64,000 nt of DNA from Gymnothorax reevesii (taxonomy: Eukaryota; Chordata; Actinopteri; Anguilliformes; Muraenidae): positions 114,760,219 to 114,824,218 of the forward strand of contig CM056577.1 in assembly GCA_029721435.1 (NCBI GenBank), written 5' to 3'. This document shows positions 12,201-22,360 of the stretch, piece after piece. Made by a program: the position numbers and the translations under genes. Each line of letters opens with the position of its first letter. Positions within the stretch are counted from its first letter, which is position 1. The notes under the pieces were generated by a model. The model saw only the letters and a program-made list of their open reading frames with translations. It did not search any database and had not been told where the DNA came from.

Positions 12201-13657
12201 TCTGTAGTAACAATCCCCTCTCCTCCCCCGCCTCCATCGTTCTGTATCTGTACTAACAATCTTCTCTCCTCCCCCACCTCCATCGGTCTGTATCTGTACT
12301 AACAATCCCCTCTCCTCCCCCGCCTCCATCAGTCTGTATCTGTACTAACAATCCCCTCTCCTCCCCCGCTTCCATCGGTCTGTATCTGTAGTAACAATCC
12401 CCTCTCCTTCCCCGCCTCCATCGGCCTGTATCTGTACTTACAATCCCCCCCCCCCCCCCCCATCGGTCTGTATCTGTACTAACAATCCCCTCTCCTCCAC
12501 CGCCTCCATCGGTCTGTATCTGTAGTAACAATCCCCTCTCCTCCCCCCCCCCCCCCATCGGTCTGTATCTGTACTAACAATCCCCTCTCCTCCCCCGCCT
12601 CCATCGGTCTGTATCTGTACTAACAATCTCCTCTCCTCCCCCGCCTCCATTGGTCTGTATCTGTACTAACAATCCCTTTTCCTCCCTCGCCTCCATCGGT
12701 CTGTATCTGTACTAACAATCCCCTCTCCTCCCCCCCCCCCCCCCATCGGTCTGTATCTGTACTAACAATCCCCTATCCTCCCCCGCCTCCATCGGTCTGT
12801 ATCTGTACTAACAATCTCCTCTCCTCCCCCGCCTCCATTGGTCTGTATCTGTACTAACAATCCCCTCCCCTCCCCCCCCCATCGGTCTGTATCTGTACTA
12901 ACAATCCCCTCTCCCCCCCCCCCCCCCCCATCGGTCAGTATCTGTATTAACAATCCCCTCTCCTTGCCCGCCTCGATCGGTCTGTATCTGTACTACCAAT
13001 CCCCTCTCCTCCCCCGCCTCCATCGGTCTGTATCTGAACTAACAATCCCCTTTCCTCCCCCCCCTCCATCGGTCTGTATCTGTACTAACAATCCCCTCTC
13101 CTCCCCCCCCTCCATCGGGCTGTATCTGTTCTAACAATCCCCTCTCCTCCCCCACCTCCATCGGTCTGTATCTGTACTAACAATCCCCTCTCCTCCCCCG
13201 CCTCCATCGGTCTGTATCTGTTCTAACAATCCCCTCTCCTCCCCCGCCTCCATCAGTCTGAATCTGTACTAACAATCTCCTCTCTTCCCCCGCCTTTGTC
13301 GTTCTGTATCTGTACTAACAATCCCCTCTCTTCCCCTGCCTCCATCGGTCTGTATCTGTACTAAAAATCCCCTCTCCTCCTCTGCCTCCATCGGTCTGTA
13401 TCTGTACTAACAATCCCCTCTACTCCCCCGCCTCTTTCGGTCAGTATCTGTATTAACAATCCCCTCTCCTTGCCCGCCTCCATCGGTCTGTATCTGTACT
13501 AACAATCCCCTCTCCTCCCCCGCCTCTTTCGGTCAGTATCTGTACTTACAATCCCCTCTCTTCCCCCGCCTCCATCAGTCTGTATCTGTACTAACAATCC
13601 CCTCTCCTCCCCTGCCTCCATCAGTCTGTATCTGTACTAACAATCCTCTCTCTTCTC
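3213..13657. repeat. 46-bp minisatellite array, about 225 units
   Basis: A 46-bp unit is repeated head to tail for about 10.4 kb. On the plus strand it contains ATCGGTCTGTATC, then TGTACTAACAATCCCC, then a pyrimidine run TCTCCTCCCCCGCCTCC. Common variants are TAGTAACA or CACCAACA for TACTAACA, TTTGTCGTTC for CTCCATCGGTC, and copies in which the CG-containing tract has become a C homopolymer of up to about 18. Those poly-C copies are concentrated from about 8.2 kb and especially 9.3-13 kb. Groups of units recur together, for example 230 bp (5 units) apart at 3371/3601 and 368 bp (8 units) apart near 8.69/9.06 kb. Because 46 is not a multiple of 3 and most units lack stops on the minus strand, spurious repetitive ORFs appear in all three frames. 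Confidence 0.97.
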
Positions 13658-14235
13658 TTTCCTTGTTATCACTTGAATTTCCCATGAAAACCCCCTGTTG
13701 GTCATTCATTGGTCTTCTCCTCTGTTCATTTCCTTGAGCCCAAACAATAGGAATTCTTTTGTAAATAACAACCTACTCAGTTCTGGTATAAGCCTGTTTG
13801 AGCCCATCCCAGGGGTCTTTTCTTCCTGGTACCAGGGGGCCCACAGACTTCTGCAGTGGGTTTCTGTTTGTAAATCATTTCCTCACAATTTCACCAGCGT
13901 CATAAATTTGATTAAAGACTATTGGCTTTGATCACTCAGTTCCACGACACGATTAAACCAACCTTTTTTAAATCACCCACTACAAATGATTACTCAAAGC
14001 AGTCTACAGACAGAGCCCAAAGTTAATATTGGAACCCATGGAAACTATTAGCTAGAAAGGCTTAAAATGAAAAAAAAAAACTGAGTCGCTGTTAAATGTC
14101 TCATTTTTTTCTTCAAAATCTAAACAAAAAATCCAACTTTGTACTTTATTACTCGGCTTTATTTCACGCTATTTTAAAGCTAAAATAAATATTCTTATGC
14201 AATATACAGAATACTGTATATACAATATATTGGGA
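13658..14235. other. ptpru intron, nothing recognised
   Basis: This is a mixed-composition intron just past the array. The plus-strand frame at 13698-13931 has no recognisable features. Confidence 0.6.
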
Positions 14236-14690
14236 AAACTTGTTAGGATCCATGATATTATGGATGCCATCAAGTATCAGTAGATCAAATGAAACACTGC
14301 CTCAGCCGGACAGCTTAAACTGAGCTGTGGTGTGATAGTCCAGCAGTCCAAAAGTATGCCTCAGAATCAAGACAAAGATAGTTTACCGACCAGAAACACC
14401 GGAAAGTTTCTGCCACAGCCATACCAGTCCCCTGACCTGAACCAATCAGAGGGCCAAGTAGGATGGGCCAAATAACAGTCCGTTAATGTAGACCGAGGAA
14501 TGTGAAGGATCTGGAAAGACTCTTTATGCTAGATTTGTCTCATGAAGGGAATCCAACAATTCTAACACACATTTTTATGAAAAATATTTGTTTCACGATA
14601 ATAAAATTAATTTTTCAATCATGGCATTTTAGAAAAAAAGTTATATTTTAGTTAATAGTTTATATTACATACCTAGAGGACTATCAATGA
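14236..14690 (+). pseudogene. Tc1-like transposase relic (C-terminal part and 3' end)
   Basis: The plus strand keeps the order of landmarks of the C-terminal half of fish Tc1 transposases: GGATCCATGATATTATGGA (GSMI.), then a stretch equivalent to the catalytic-Asp region, then CCAGTCCCCTGACCTGAACC (SPDLN). After that come GAAGGATCTGGA and an AT-rich tail reading TTTTTCAATCATGGCATTT. Stops and frameshifts run throughout and no open frame survives. It is an old inactive copy unrelated to ptpru expression. The identification is by recognition of the family text only. Confidence 0.7.
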
Positions 14691-16738
14691 AAGCATTGAC
14701 TCATCATTCATTTTGTTCAAATGAGCCCAGGTGCCAGTATTAGTGGAGGGTACTGTAAACACATTAGTGCATAATTCCACAGGCCTGGCAGTAAACAAGC
14801 TTGTGGTTTTGACAGCATACATTACAGGCTTTTAGCTGGTACTCTTATCCAAATACACCTTCCTCATTTCTCACACAGCAGGCGGGTGTTGCAGATATTG
14901 CACGCTCAAAACGCTGCTGCCGTACCTACGAATCAAACTTGCTTTTGGCCACAACCCTGTTTCATGAAACATTATACAACTGGACTTCTCTGACACTCAG
15001 AAATGTGACAAAACACACCTGGCGACAGGATCAGAATTCACGCTAAAGCACACAAGCAAGAATAAGAAGGGAATCCAATAAAGTGGTGATTTACAACACA
15101 ATTTGTGATCTAAAGAAACATTGATGTTCGACAGAAAAAAAAAGGTAGTTAATCAATGCAAGATACACAAATAGCACCCAAGTACCTGAGGGGATCATTG
15201 CACAATTTTTTTCGCATCTCGCTCTGGTCTTGGTAATATCGGCAAGACTATTTTACCTACCTCAGCCTTTGCTATTATTGGCTTTCACATGACGCTACTA
15301 CGGAAATCACAAGCACCTTTAGGCTAGTTTTATTGGACATATGGTTGATTTCTGCACTGCCAAACAGTTTGACATTTTAACAGAGGAGCGAGTCAGGGGT
15401 GCACTTCTATGGTGAGCTGAGCAAAGACAAAATAATCTGCTATAAAATACAAAAACAAAGGAAAGCAGTATATTGAGTATGAGCAAGGTCCACTGCTTGT
15501 TTTGAATGCCTATGGCTTATGCAGAGCTTTGTATGTAGATCTCTGATTCAGTGGACAATTGACTGTTATACACTATGAGAGCACCATATTTCCTGATATG
15601 AACAATTAACATTTGATTCTGAACCATAATTAATGAATGGGCTGGAGATGAACCCTTAGTGAGACAGAAATATCTTTACACATACAGTATACTGTATACT
15701 GGTAAGAACATTTTGCATGTAACCTAAAGTATGCAGACTTGATTTCTGTATGTAGTACGCTGCAGTTAAAATGGAGCACTTACATTTACTCTGATGTGCT
15801 CCAGTGAATGTTCATTTAAATAAAACAGACTATGTAAACTGTAATCTATGCAATTAGCTTCAGTATGGAGTTTATGCTAAAAGCCTAAATGTAAATTGAG
15901 TTCAAAAAGAGCCAAATTGAGAGAGCCGTGCCTAGCTGCTGCTGAAGCTTGCGAATATGTTAACTAGAAAAACTCGGCAGTAGCTTTACACAATGAAGAC
16001 TCACAGGACTGGCTTCAAACAATGAATGTTTTTGGCTAACAGCAATAACTTAAAATAGCACATTCTTAACCGTCACCTTTGCTCGCACTGAAGAGTTCAT
16101 GCTCACTATTAACTTCCCTTGCCTTAAACTTCCAATTATTTATTATACATTCAAATAAATTCAACTCACTGCGAACCATTATTTTCAAACAGTGAATCTA
16201 CATTATTTACTGTGCCCAATGCCGTCGCCTACATGTTAACCCCAGCATATTGCTTTACACAGAGGGCACAAGGCTAAACACATTTCACACAGCTCAGTTT
16301 TCTTTTTACTCTCATCCGAATAAACCACTTTGTGCAGAAGAATACAATAGCAAAATGCAAGAGCCTAGTCGGCAAATATATTCAATGTGATAGTATTTCA
16401 ATTTTTCAAAAGAGAACGACCACAAAGCAGCTTTCTAATTGAGTTCTTATCAGAAACCACCATTTTCCACCAAAAGAATATGTAAAACCATGTCCTTGGT
16501 TCCAGCAATGGCTAAGGTCAGAGGTATATGGTTGGAATAGCATGTTGCTGGTTGTAATGTAAAAGATAATTTAGGGTCTGAAACCTTACAGACTAGCAGC
16601 CAGTCAGAGCTAGTGAGAGGCTATGATTATATCCCCAAACTAATTGAGGGTGTCTTCAGCAAGACGTGTAGTGGCACGCAGAGGTCAGAGTTGAAGGGTG
16701 AGATGTCAGAGGTGAGGGAGACCTTTTGGGAAACCCAC
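14691..16738. other. ptpru intron, 2 kb without recognised features
   Basis: This is AT-rich sequence with no long ORF, no tandem repeat and no transposon ends that I could identify. Confidence 0.55.
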
Positions 16739-16836
16739 CCTGCCCACTTCTGCCAGCTTGGTGATCATGACGATGCTGTAGCAGTTCTCCTGCCAGACCA
16801 TTCTCCAGAAGTCATACAGCATGTCCTGCCGGGGCC
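16739..16836 (-). CDS. ptpru: ptpru exon: D1 DFWRMVWQE...EVGR
   Basis: This 98-bp exon has an acceptor ending ctcctcctcag and donor gtgggt. It starts in phase 1 (completing Gly of TQG) and ends in phase 0 after AGG (Arg). It encodes [16 protein letters not shown], then [24 protein letters not shown] and [12 protein letters not shown] are signature PTP-domain motifs, and ITKL (not VTNL) is the PTPRU-type reading. No damage is visible. It is followed downstream by a 14.3-kb intron that holds the 46-bp array. Confidence 0.95.
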
Positions 16837-17502
16837 CTGAGGAGGAGGGAGCGACAGACTGAAAGATCCTGTACAGGTCTGATCATCAACACTCGCTCTC
16901 TCCGGGGGGTGTGGTGGAGCAGTGCTTAACCCCTTTGCGCAAATATAGATGCCGGGGTCCATTAATTCCAAAATTAATTGCTAAATAATTGTGCAATTTA
17001 ATTTCTAAATATCTTGCTTCCCTGGAATAATTTTTCCCAGTCTCAATGCTGCACTATAAAGCCTTAAATAGGCTCATCCACAGCAGGCAAAAAATAGCAT
17101 GAAGTGTATTATACATAAAAAAGCAGGTTAGACTTAGAATCAAGAGGTTCTCAGTTCAAGTCCCTGCTATGGCTTTTGCGGTGAGTTCTTGGGCCAAAAC
17201 ACTTCACTCCTACACCGCCTCTCTAGTTGGGTACCGACAAATTTTCGGGGAAACTTTACTAAGAGCTGGTGGGGGGGGGGAACCTTTGATAGACCAGCAT
17301 CAAACTCAAGGAGAGTTGCTCCATGCTACAGAAACTGGAGTTAAGCACCGGCTGATGAGCCACTTGGCTCGGGACAGACTTTGCATGCTCGGGTGGGTGG
17401 GGAAGGGGGGTGGTGAGAGACACATGTCTAATCATCAACACTCTTTCCTCTCTCCCTCTCACATCCTCAACACGCAATCACTTACAGCCTTTAAGAACTT
17501 AC
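16837..17502. other. ptpru intron between the 98-bp and 37-bp exons
   Basis: This is a short intron containing a possible SINE fragment (listed separately). Otherwise nothing was recognised. Confidence 0.6.
17128..17255 (+). repeat. Possible tRNA-derived SINE fragment
   Basis: The tract holds AGTTCAAGTCCC, which resembles a tRNA B box. It is followed by CTTGGGCCAAAACACTTCAC, which matches the CTTGGGCAAGACACTT text that follows the B box in several fish SINEs. No A box, tail or target duplication is clear, so this is a weak call. Confidence 0.4.
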
Positions 17503-17539
17503 CCTGAGTGGCAATGAAGTGATTTGAGCGTTGGTAACC
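17503..17539 (-). CDS. ptpru: ptpru micro-exon: D1 GYQRSNHFIATQ
   Basis: This 37-bp exon runs from phase 0 to phase 1. Its acceptor ends tttcttgcag and its donor is gtaagt. It encodes GYQRSNHFIATQ plus the first base of Gly. It directly continues NANYID from the upstream exon and precedes [11 protein letters not shown], giving the standard PTP block NYIDGY.R.NHFIATQGP. It is far too short for ORF detection; the call rests on motif, phase and both splice sites. Confidence 0.95.
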
Positions 17540-20500
17540 CTGCAAGAAACGGAGAATATGTTCAGAAATATGCAGACTTGTTCTATTATTCTCTCATCCC
17601 CAATAACAGTCTAATAACCCAACAGTAGGCAAAATGGCACTAGACGTAGCGTTTACTTTAAACTGCTTATTATTAACAGTGGCTCCCCTCAATTCAATAT
17701 TATTTTAAAACACATCTCGCCATGCCATATCTAATGGCTATACATGCACACAATACGCCAAGAGGAGGAAAAATAGATATAACTACAACAGAACATTGCT
17801 TCATCCCTAAAATGAAGCCTATATGAAGTCACTTAATGCAAGCACCTGTTCATTAAATTATAATTTTTTATTGTTCTATAAGTTTTTATTAATAACATTA
17901 CAACACAGACATGCAAAGGAGACACGCATGGAATTCTGTTAACTTCTTTTTTTAATGTTATTTCCAAAAAAAAAAGTCCCACCCCAAACCTGGGTACCAA
18001 TTTTCACTCCATACCATTCAGTTTTAATCATGCCCGGCGAAGTGTGTTTGACTGAGTTCAAAATAGGTCTGGTTTAACTTGCCTTTAAAAAGGCTGTATT
18101 TAAGGGCATAAGCAATTCAATCAAGGCTGATTTCAGGGGAGTACTTTTTTTGCTCTATAATTTTCATTCTGTAAGGCATTTTCATATTGCTGAAGAAGTG
18201 CTCTATTTTTATGTTATATGGGCTAAATTTTGCCAGCAGAAAGTAGGAAACAGGATTTTAGGTGTCACCCTAGAAAACTTCACATCGCTGTCCAACCAAT
18301 GAGATAACACGATTTATAGTTCAGAGTGTTCAGCTCATATTCTTTTATAAACACACAGCATTTCCACTCCAGGTACTGAGCGCCGAATTGCAAGTCTTTT
18401 TTAAATTCCATATTTATATTCAGGTTCTTGTGCAAAACCTATTTCAGCAAAATTCAGAGGCTATAAAGATTTCATAAACATTTTAGACACAAAATGCCTC
18501 TGTCTGGGCCTTTGGATGTTCAAATTACCCAACAATTTTGGTCCGTGATTGGTAAATGATAAATTCCTGATACAAGGCACGAACAATATCTGATCACTTT
18601 AATATCTCTCAAAGAAACATAAATGTTCTCTTCCAAGGAAAATTTAAACGCCAATAAATGGACTCGGTAGGATGAAGTTATATTTGTGCTGAGAGATTCA
18701 TTTCGCCTGAGTATTGGTGACAGAACAAACACTGTGTGCATCACTGATAGATCTGCCTGATTCTGACGCCTTTTCCCAGAAAAGTTAATACTGCTGATGG
18801 AGGAGTGTGGCTGTTGGGATGTTTCTGGCAATTTCTGGCCCAACAGTTTGCCTCACAGGCCGGGTGGAGGAAAGAGGGAAAAGCATCATGGGTGAGGCAG
18901 AAAACAGACAGCCATACAGCTCAAAGACGAACACAGAGAGTTACATTTTTCATCCGCTACACTCCCCCCTTCCTATAACACTGGGCTGGGTTTATGTCGC
19001 GACATGTTTCCCCTCCCTGTTACCAAAACACGCAAGAATTTAGCTGAGAGGGGAAAAAAAGAAACTCAACATATAGTTTTTACTCTCTAAAAATCTTGAC
19101 AGGTCGAGAGATATGCCACGGCCTCCCACCAGAATTCCTCCCAGACCCACTGGAGGCCGACGCACACCCCATAACACTACCTGGTGTGTTGCCAAGGCAA
19201 CCACACTTCCCTGTTGGGACTCAAGACAGGCAGGAAGGCAGGCATATTGCAGGTGATAGGACAGATGAGAAATAAACAAGAGAAACATACACAAGCAAAA
19301 ATAGACCAATGCTTCCAGCGCTGGAGTGTGCCACATGCACCGAGCCGACGTCGAATGAGCAACATTTAAGTGCTTTCTTATGTTCTACCTATAGACCGCG
19401 TCGCCCTTCCAACAACTCAGCCTTCAAGGTTTCTCTCCCGCTTTTGTGTGTCTACGTTTGCGCACCTTTCTGTCGCTGTAATTCCCAGTTCACCTTTTAA
19501 ACTCCTTTCATATTCACTCTAGGCAGGCTTTCAACACTTTTAAAAAGTAACAGAGCAGAAACAGTATATTAAGTGTACTTTGGTACATGCATACCTTCCC
19601 GAGAGTCTGAGCAACAAGCCCGATTGGGTGTTATACTGGAGCGATGCAAAAATTAGAGAGGAGCAGGTAAAGAGCGAGTAGATGTTACCCATGAGCTGCG
19701 CCTGAGGCCCAAAGGCTCTCATTTCCCCAGAATCTCACCATCGTATCCTGAGTAATCAGCTCGACTCTACACAATTCACAATCCAGTTTAAATACTAATC
19801 CTCCTTAGACAACTTATTCCAATTTAAATTCTTAACCCAAAGGGTGACCCACCTCTGTTTAAGCGTAATCCAGGTTATGCTTCATTCAAACACAACCGCG
19901 ATAAAGCGCATTACGATGCAAGACCAAAAAACATAATTTTATCTCCAATTCACGACTACCTGCAGTTAGATTTAATTCAAAATCAAACCTCATTGAAGAA
20001 CAAAATTCCCTCAACTGTCAATTCATTCCAGATTAAGCCGGCTACAACTCGCTCAGATTCATCTCAGCTCCGCAGGGAATCATACTCCAGTTTCATTTCG
20101 CTACAGATTATAGATTAAAAATTATATATCACAACAAAATCAAGATTAAAGATCATTTTACAGTGCCAGGTCATTTAATCCAGATTATACCATGTTCTGG
20201 ATTAAAGGTCTTTCGAAAGAGCCAGATCAGCGAGGACGCAGGCGAGATGAGAAGCGGTGATGGCGAAAGAAAAGAGGGTGGAGGACAGTTGGAAGAAATA
20301 GCTGTAGAATACTTACTTCCCTGTTTATCCGAATCTACAAAGTCCATAGGAGGAAAGGAGGGAGAGAAGGAGTAGAGAAAACAGAAAATAGAACAGACAG
20401 GAAGAGATTAATATCTAATAAGACAGTAACAACACCAGAGGGAAACAGGAACTGATTGGTCATTGGTGGTTTTGTTGTTGGCCTCGCGGTGCCTTGACTC

Positions 20501-22360
20501 ATTAAAGTAAATTGAGTGTTACACTGTCATTGCTGGGTGAGAGAAACACATCACACACGGTAGCTTAGCTATACTCTAGCTTGAATACTGATTTCACAGG
20601 GCCACAATATGCTCACAAACGTGGTGTACCTCCTGGGATCACAAACTACGACCCCCCACACCATTTATATTAATCAAAACTTGTTCTTCGTACTTCCTGG
20701 CTATTCTTTCCCAGCAGATATTCTGTTTCCCATTAAGCTGATAGCATTTTTTCACATTTATTGCACATATTCCGAGGTCTCTTGCCCAACAGCGCAGATG
20801 CTCGTGGACGCGTGAGGGATTACCAGAAAACGTTCATGTACGACGGCGTGTTTGTTTCTCTCGAACGCGTTCCGCCTCTCGGATAGGATTTTTAAAATTT
20901 TTTTTTTTGCGATTTTATTTTGATGCTCGGCTCCATCTGGAGACACAAAGACACTTTCACAGGGTATAAAACCTCAGAAATCCGAAGATAGGCACAGGCT
21001 GGGATCAGAGATTCAGCGCACTCATGGGACATCCTGGGAAGGTCTGCCAACCACAGCAGTAAACTCCTCCGCTGATCAATCATGATGACTTAAACTCTGT
21101 TTATTCTCACTTAGCTCTACCAGAGTTCTGTCCTTCCTTACTCCCTGAGTTATAGATTTATCTCTTTATCAGTCACTGTCTCGGAAAGGACTTTTTGGGC
21201 ACATGACTTTATTCCCTATACAAAAAAGTTACAGAGACGAGAAGTCACAAAGACGCTGGAGTAGGCACGGTCGCCAGAAGTAAAATCATGCGACCATGAC
21301 AAAACCGAAGTCAAAATAGAGTTACAGCCGAGGTGCAGGTTTGTTCTTTCAGGAATAAATGAATGGAATAATCAGTCACTGCAATGGCAAGCCAGAGGCC
21401 TCAAAGTACACTCAAGGAACAATGTGGGAGCTACTTCTGAGGACTGTCTACACGCTAAAGCTGACTCTGAAAGCAAACAAAGTACACTGCAGTGTCATAA
21501 ACATATCACTCGAAAGCTTTTTGCGGCACAAGAGGTTTTCGCTGCTCTCTGTTTTTTACGCCTAGCCTTTGTTCGAAGGCTCATTTAAGGAGAAGAGTAT
21601 TGACGTCCTCATTCAGTCTGCTGGCTTCCAACAGCTCTTTTAACCTGTTAACCCAGCATTAATAAACACCAGCGAGACTCTCGCTTCTAATGGAAATACT
21701 CACAGTAGAAACTGAGGTGGGCAAGACAGCTTGAAGGTTCTCTGTTTGTTTCAACACGATCCTGCTCCAAAGAGATATGAAACTTCAAGAGCTAGTCTTT
21801 CAAATGGAAATTTAAAGCTTTTATCCATAATCTGGAAGCAAAGTTTACCAAGGTTTACTTTCGCTTTTCATAACTTAGATCAACTTGGTTGATTCCTTAT
21901 GCCTTTGAGTCTTCATGTGTTTCATTTTGTCAGGTAATTGATTGTGTAATTTCATTCTGTCGAGTGGTGTTTTTTTATAGTCTGCTGGTAACGGTTTTAT
22001 TTTTTCTGTTCCCACTGGGCCAGATCTTGCTTTATAAAGATTTGAATCAAATCAAATCTGAATCAAACTCTCTTTCAGCTGGTTAAAGAAAGGGTTAATC
22101 TAATTAATAAAAGTGCTGTGAATTTGTACACATCTTACCCACTGACCTAGAACATACTAACACAGATGGCCTGCAGATATGCAATTTAGTTTATCGCCGA
22201 TTATTTGCCGGCATCCTGAAAAAACGACCATGCTGTATATGATAACTAGGGAGACATTAGATATGCGCCAAGGCAATTTTAGCACAGCAGGTATCTCCTT
22301 TGTTTAAAAAACAACTAAAAAATAGATCTGCTAAATACACAGAAGTACATGGCAAAAGCA
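17540..22360. other. ptpru intron, about 4.8 kb, no clear feature
   Basis: This is AT-rich. Short ORFs such as 18520-18843 (minus), 19040-19336 (minus) and 20163-20375 (plus) have no recognisable domain. Around 19.79-20.21 kb the sequence is rich in diverged ATTTAATCCAGATTA-like words, possibly an old palindromic DNA element, but I could not define ends. Confidence 0.5.

Noticed and set aside
3857..13134. Repetitive ORFs (GEERGLLVQIQTDGG-type and complementary frames)
   Set aside because: These are translations of the 46-bp minisatellite in shifting frames; the pattern follows from stop-poor units, not selection.
3213..13657. CRISPR-like regular repeats
   Set aside because: Units are contiguous with no unique spacers, and the locus is a vertebrate intron.
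19790..20210. Cluster of TAATCC/GGATTA words resembling K50 homeodomain sites
   Set aside because: Four words within diverged palindromic-looking sequence are better explained by an old repeat; there is no independent evidence of an enhancer.
20310..20345. Possible micro-exon with donor-like GTAAGT on the minus strand (GGACTTTGTAGATTCGG)
   Set aside because: Contains an in-frame stop in the needed phase and the neighbouring exons (24939-25015 and 17503-17539) already join perfectly.
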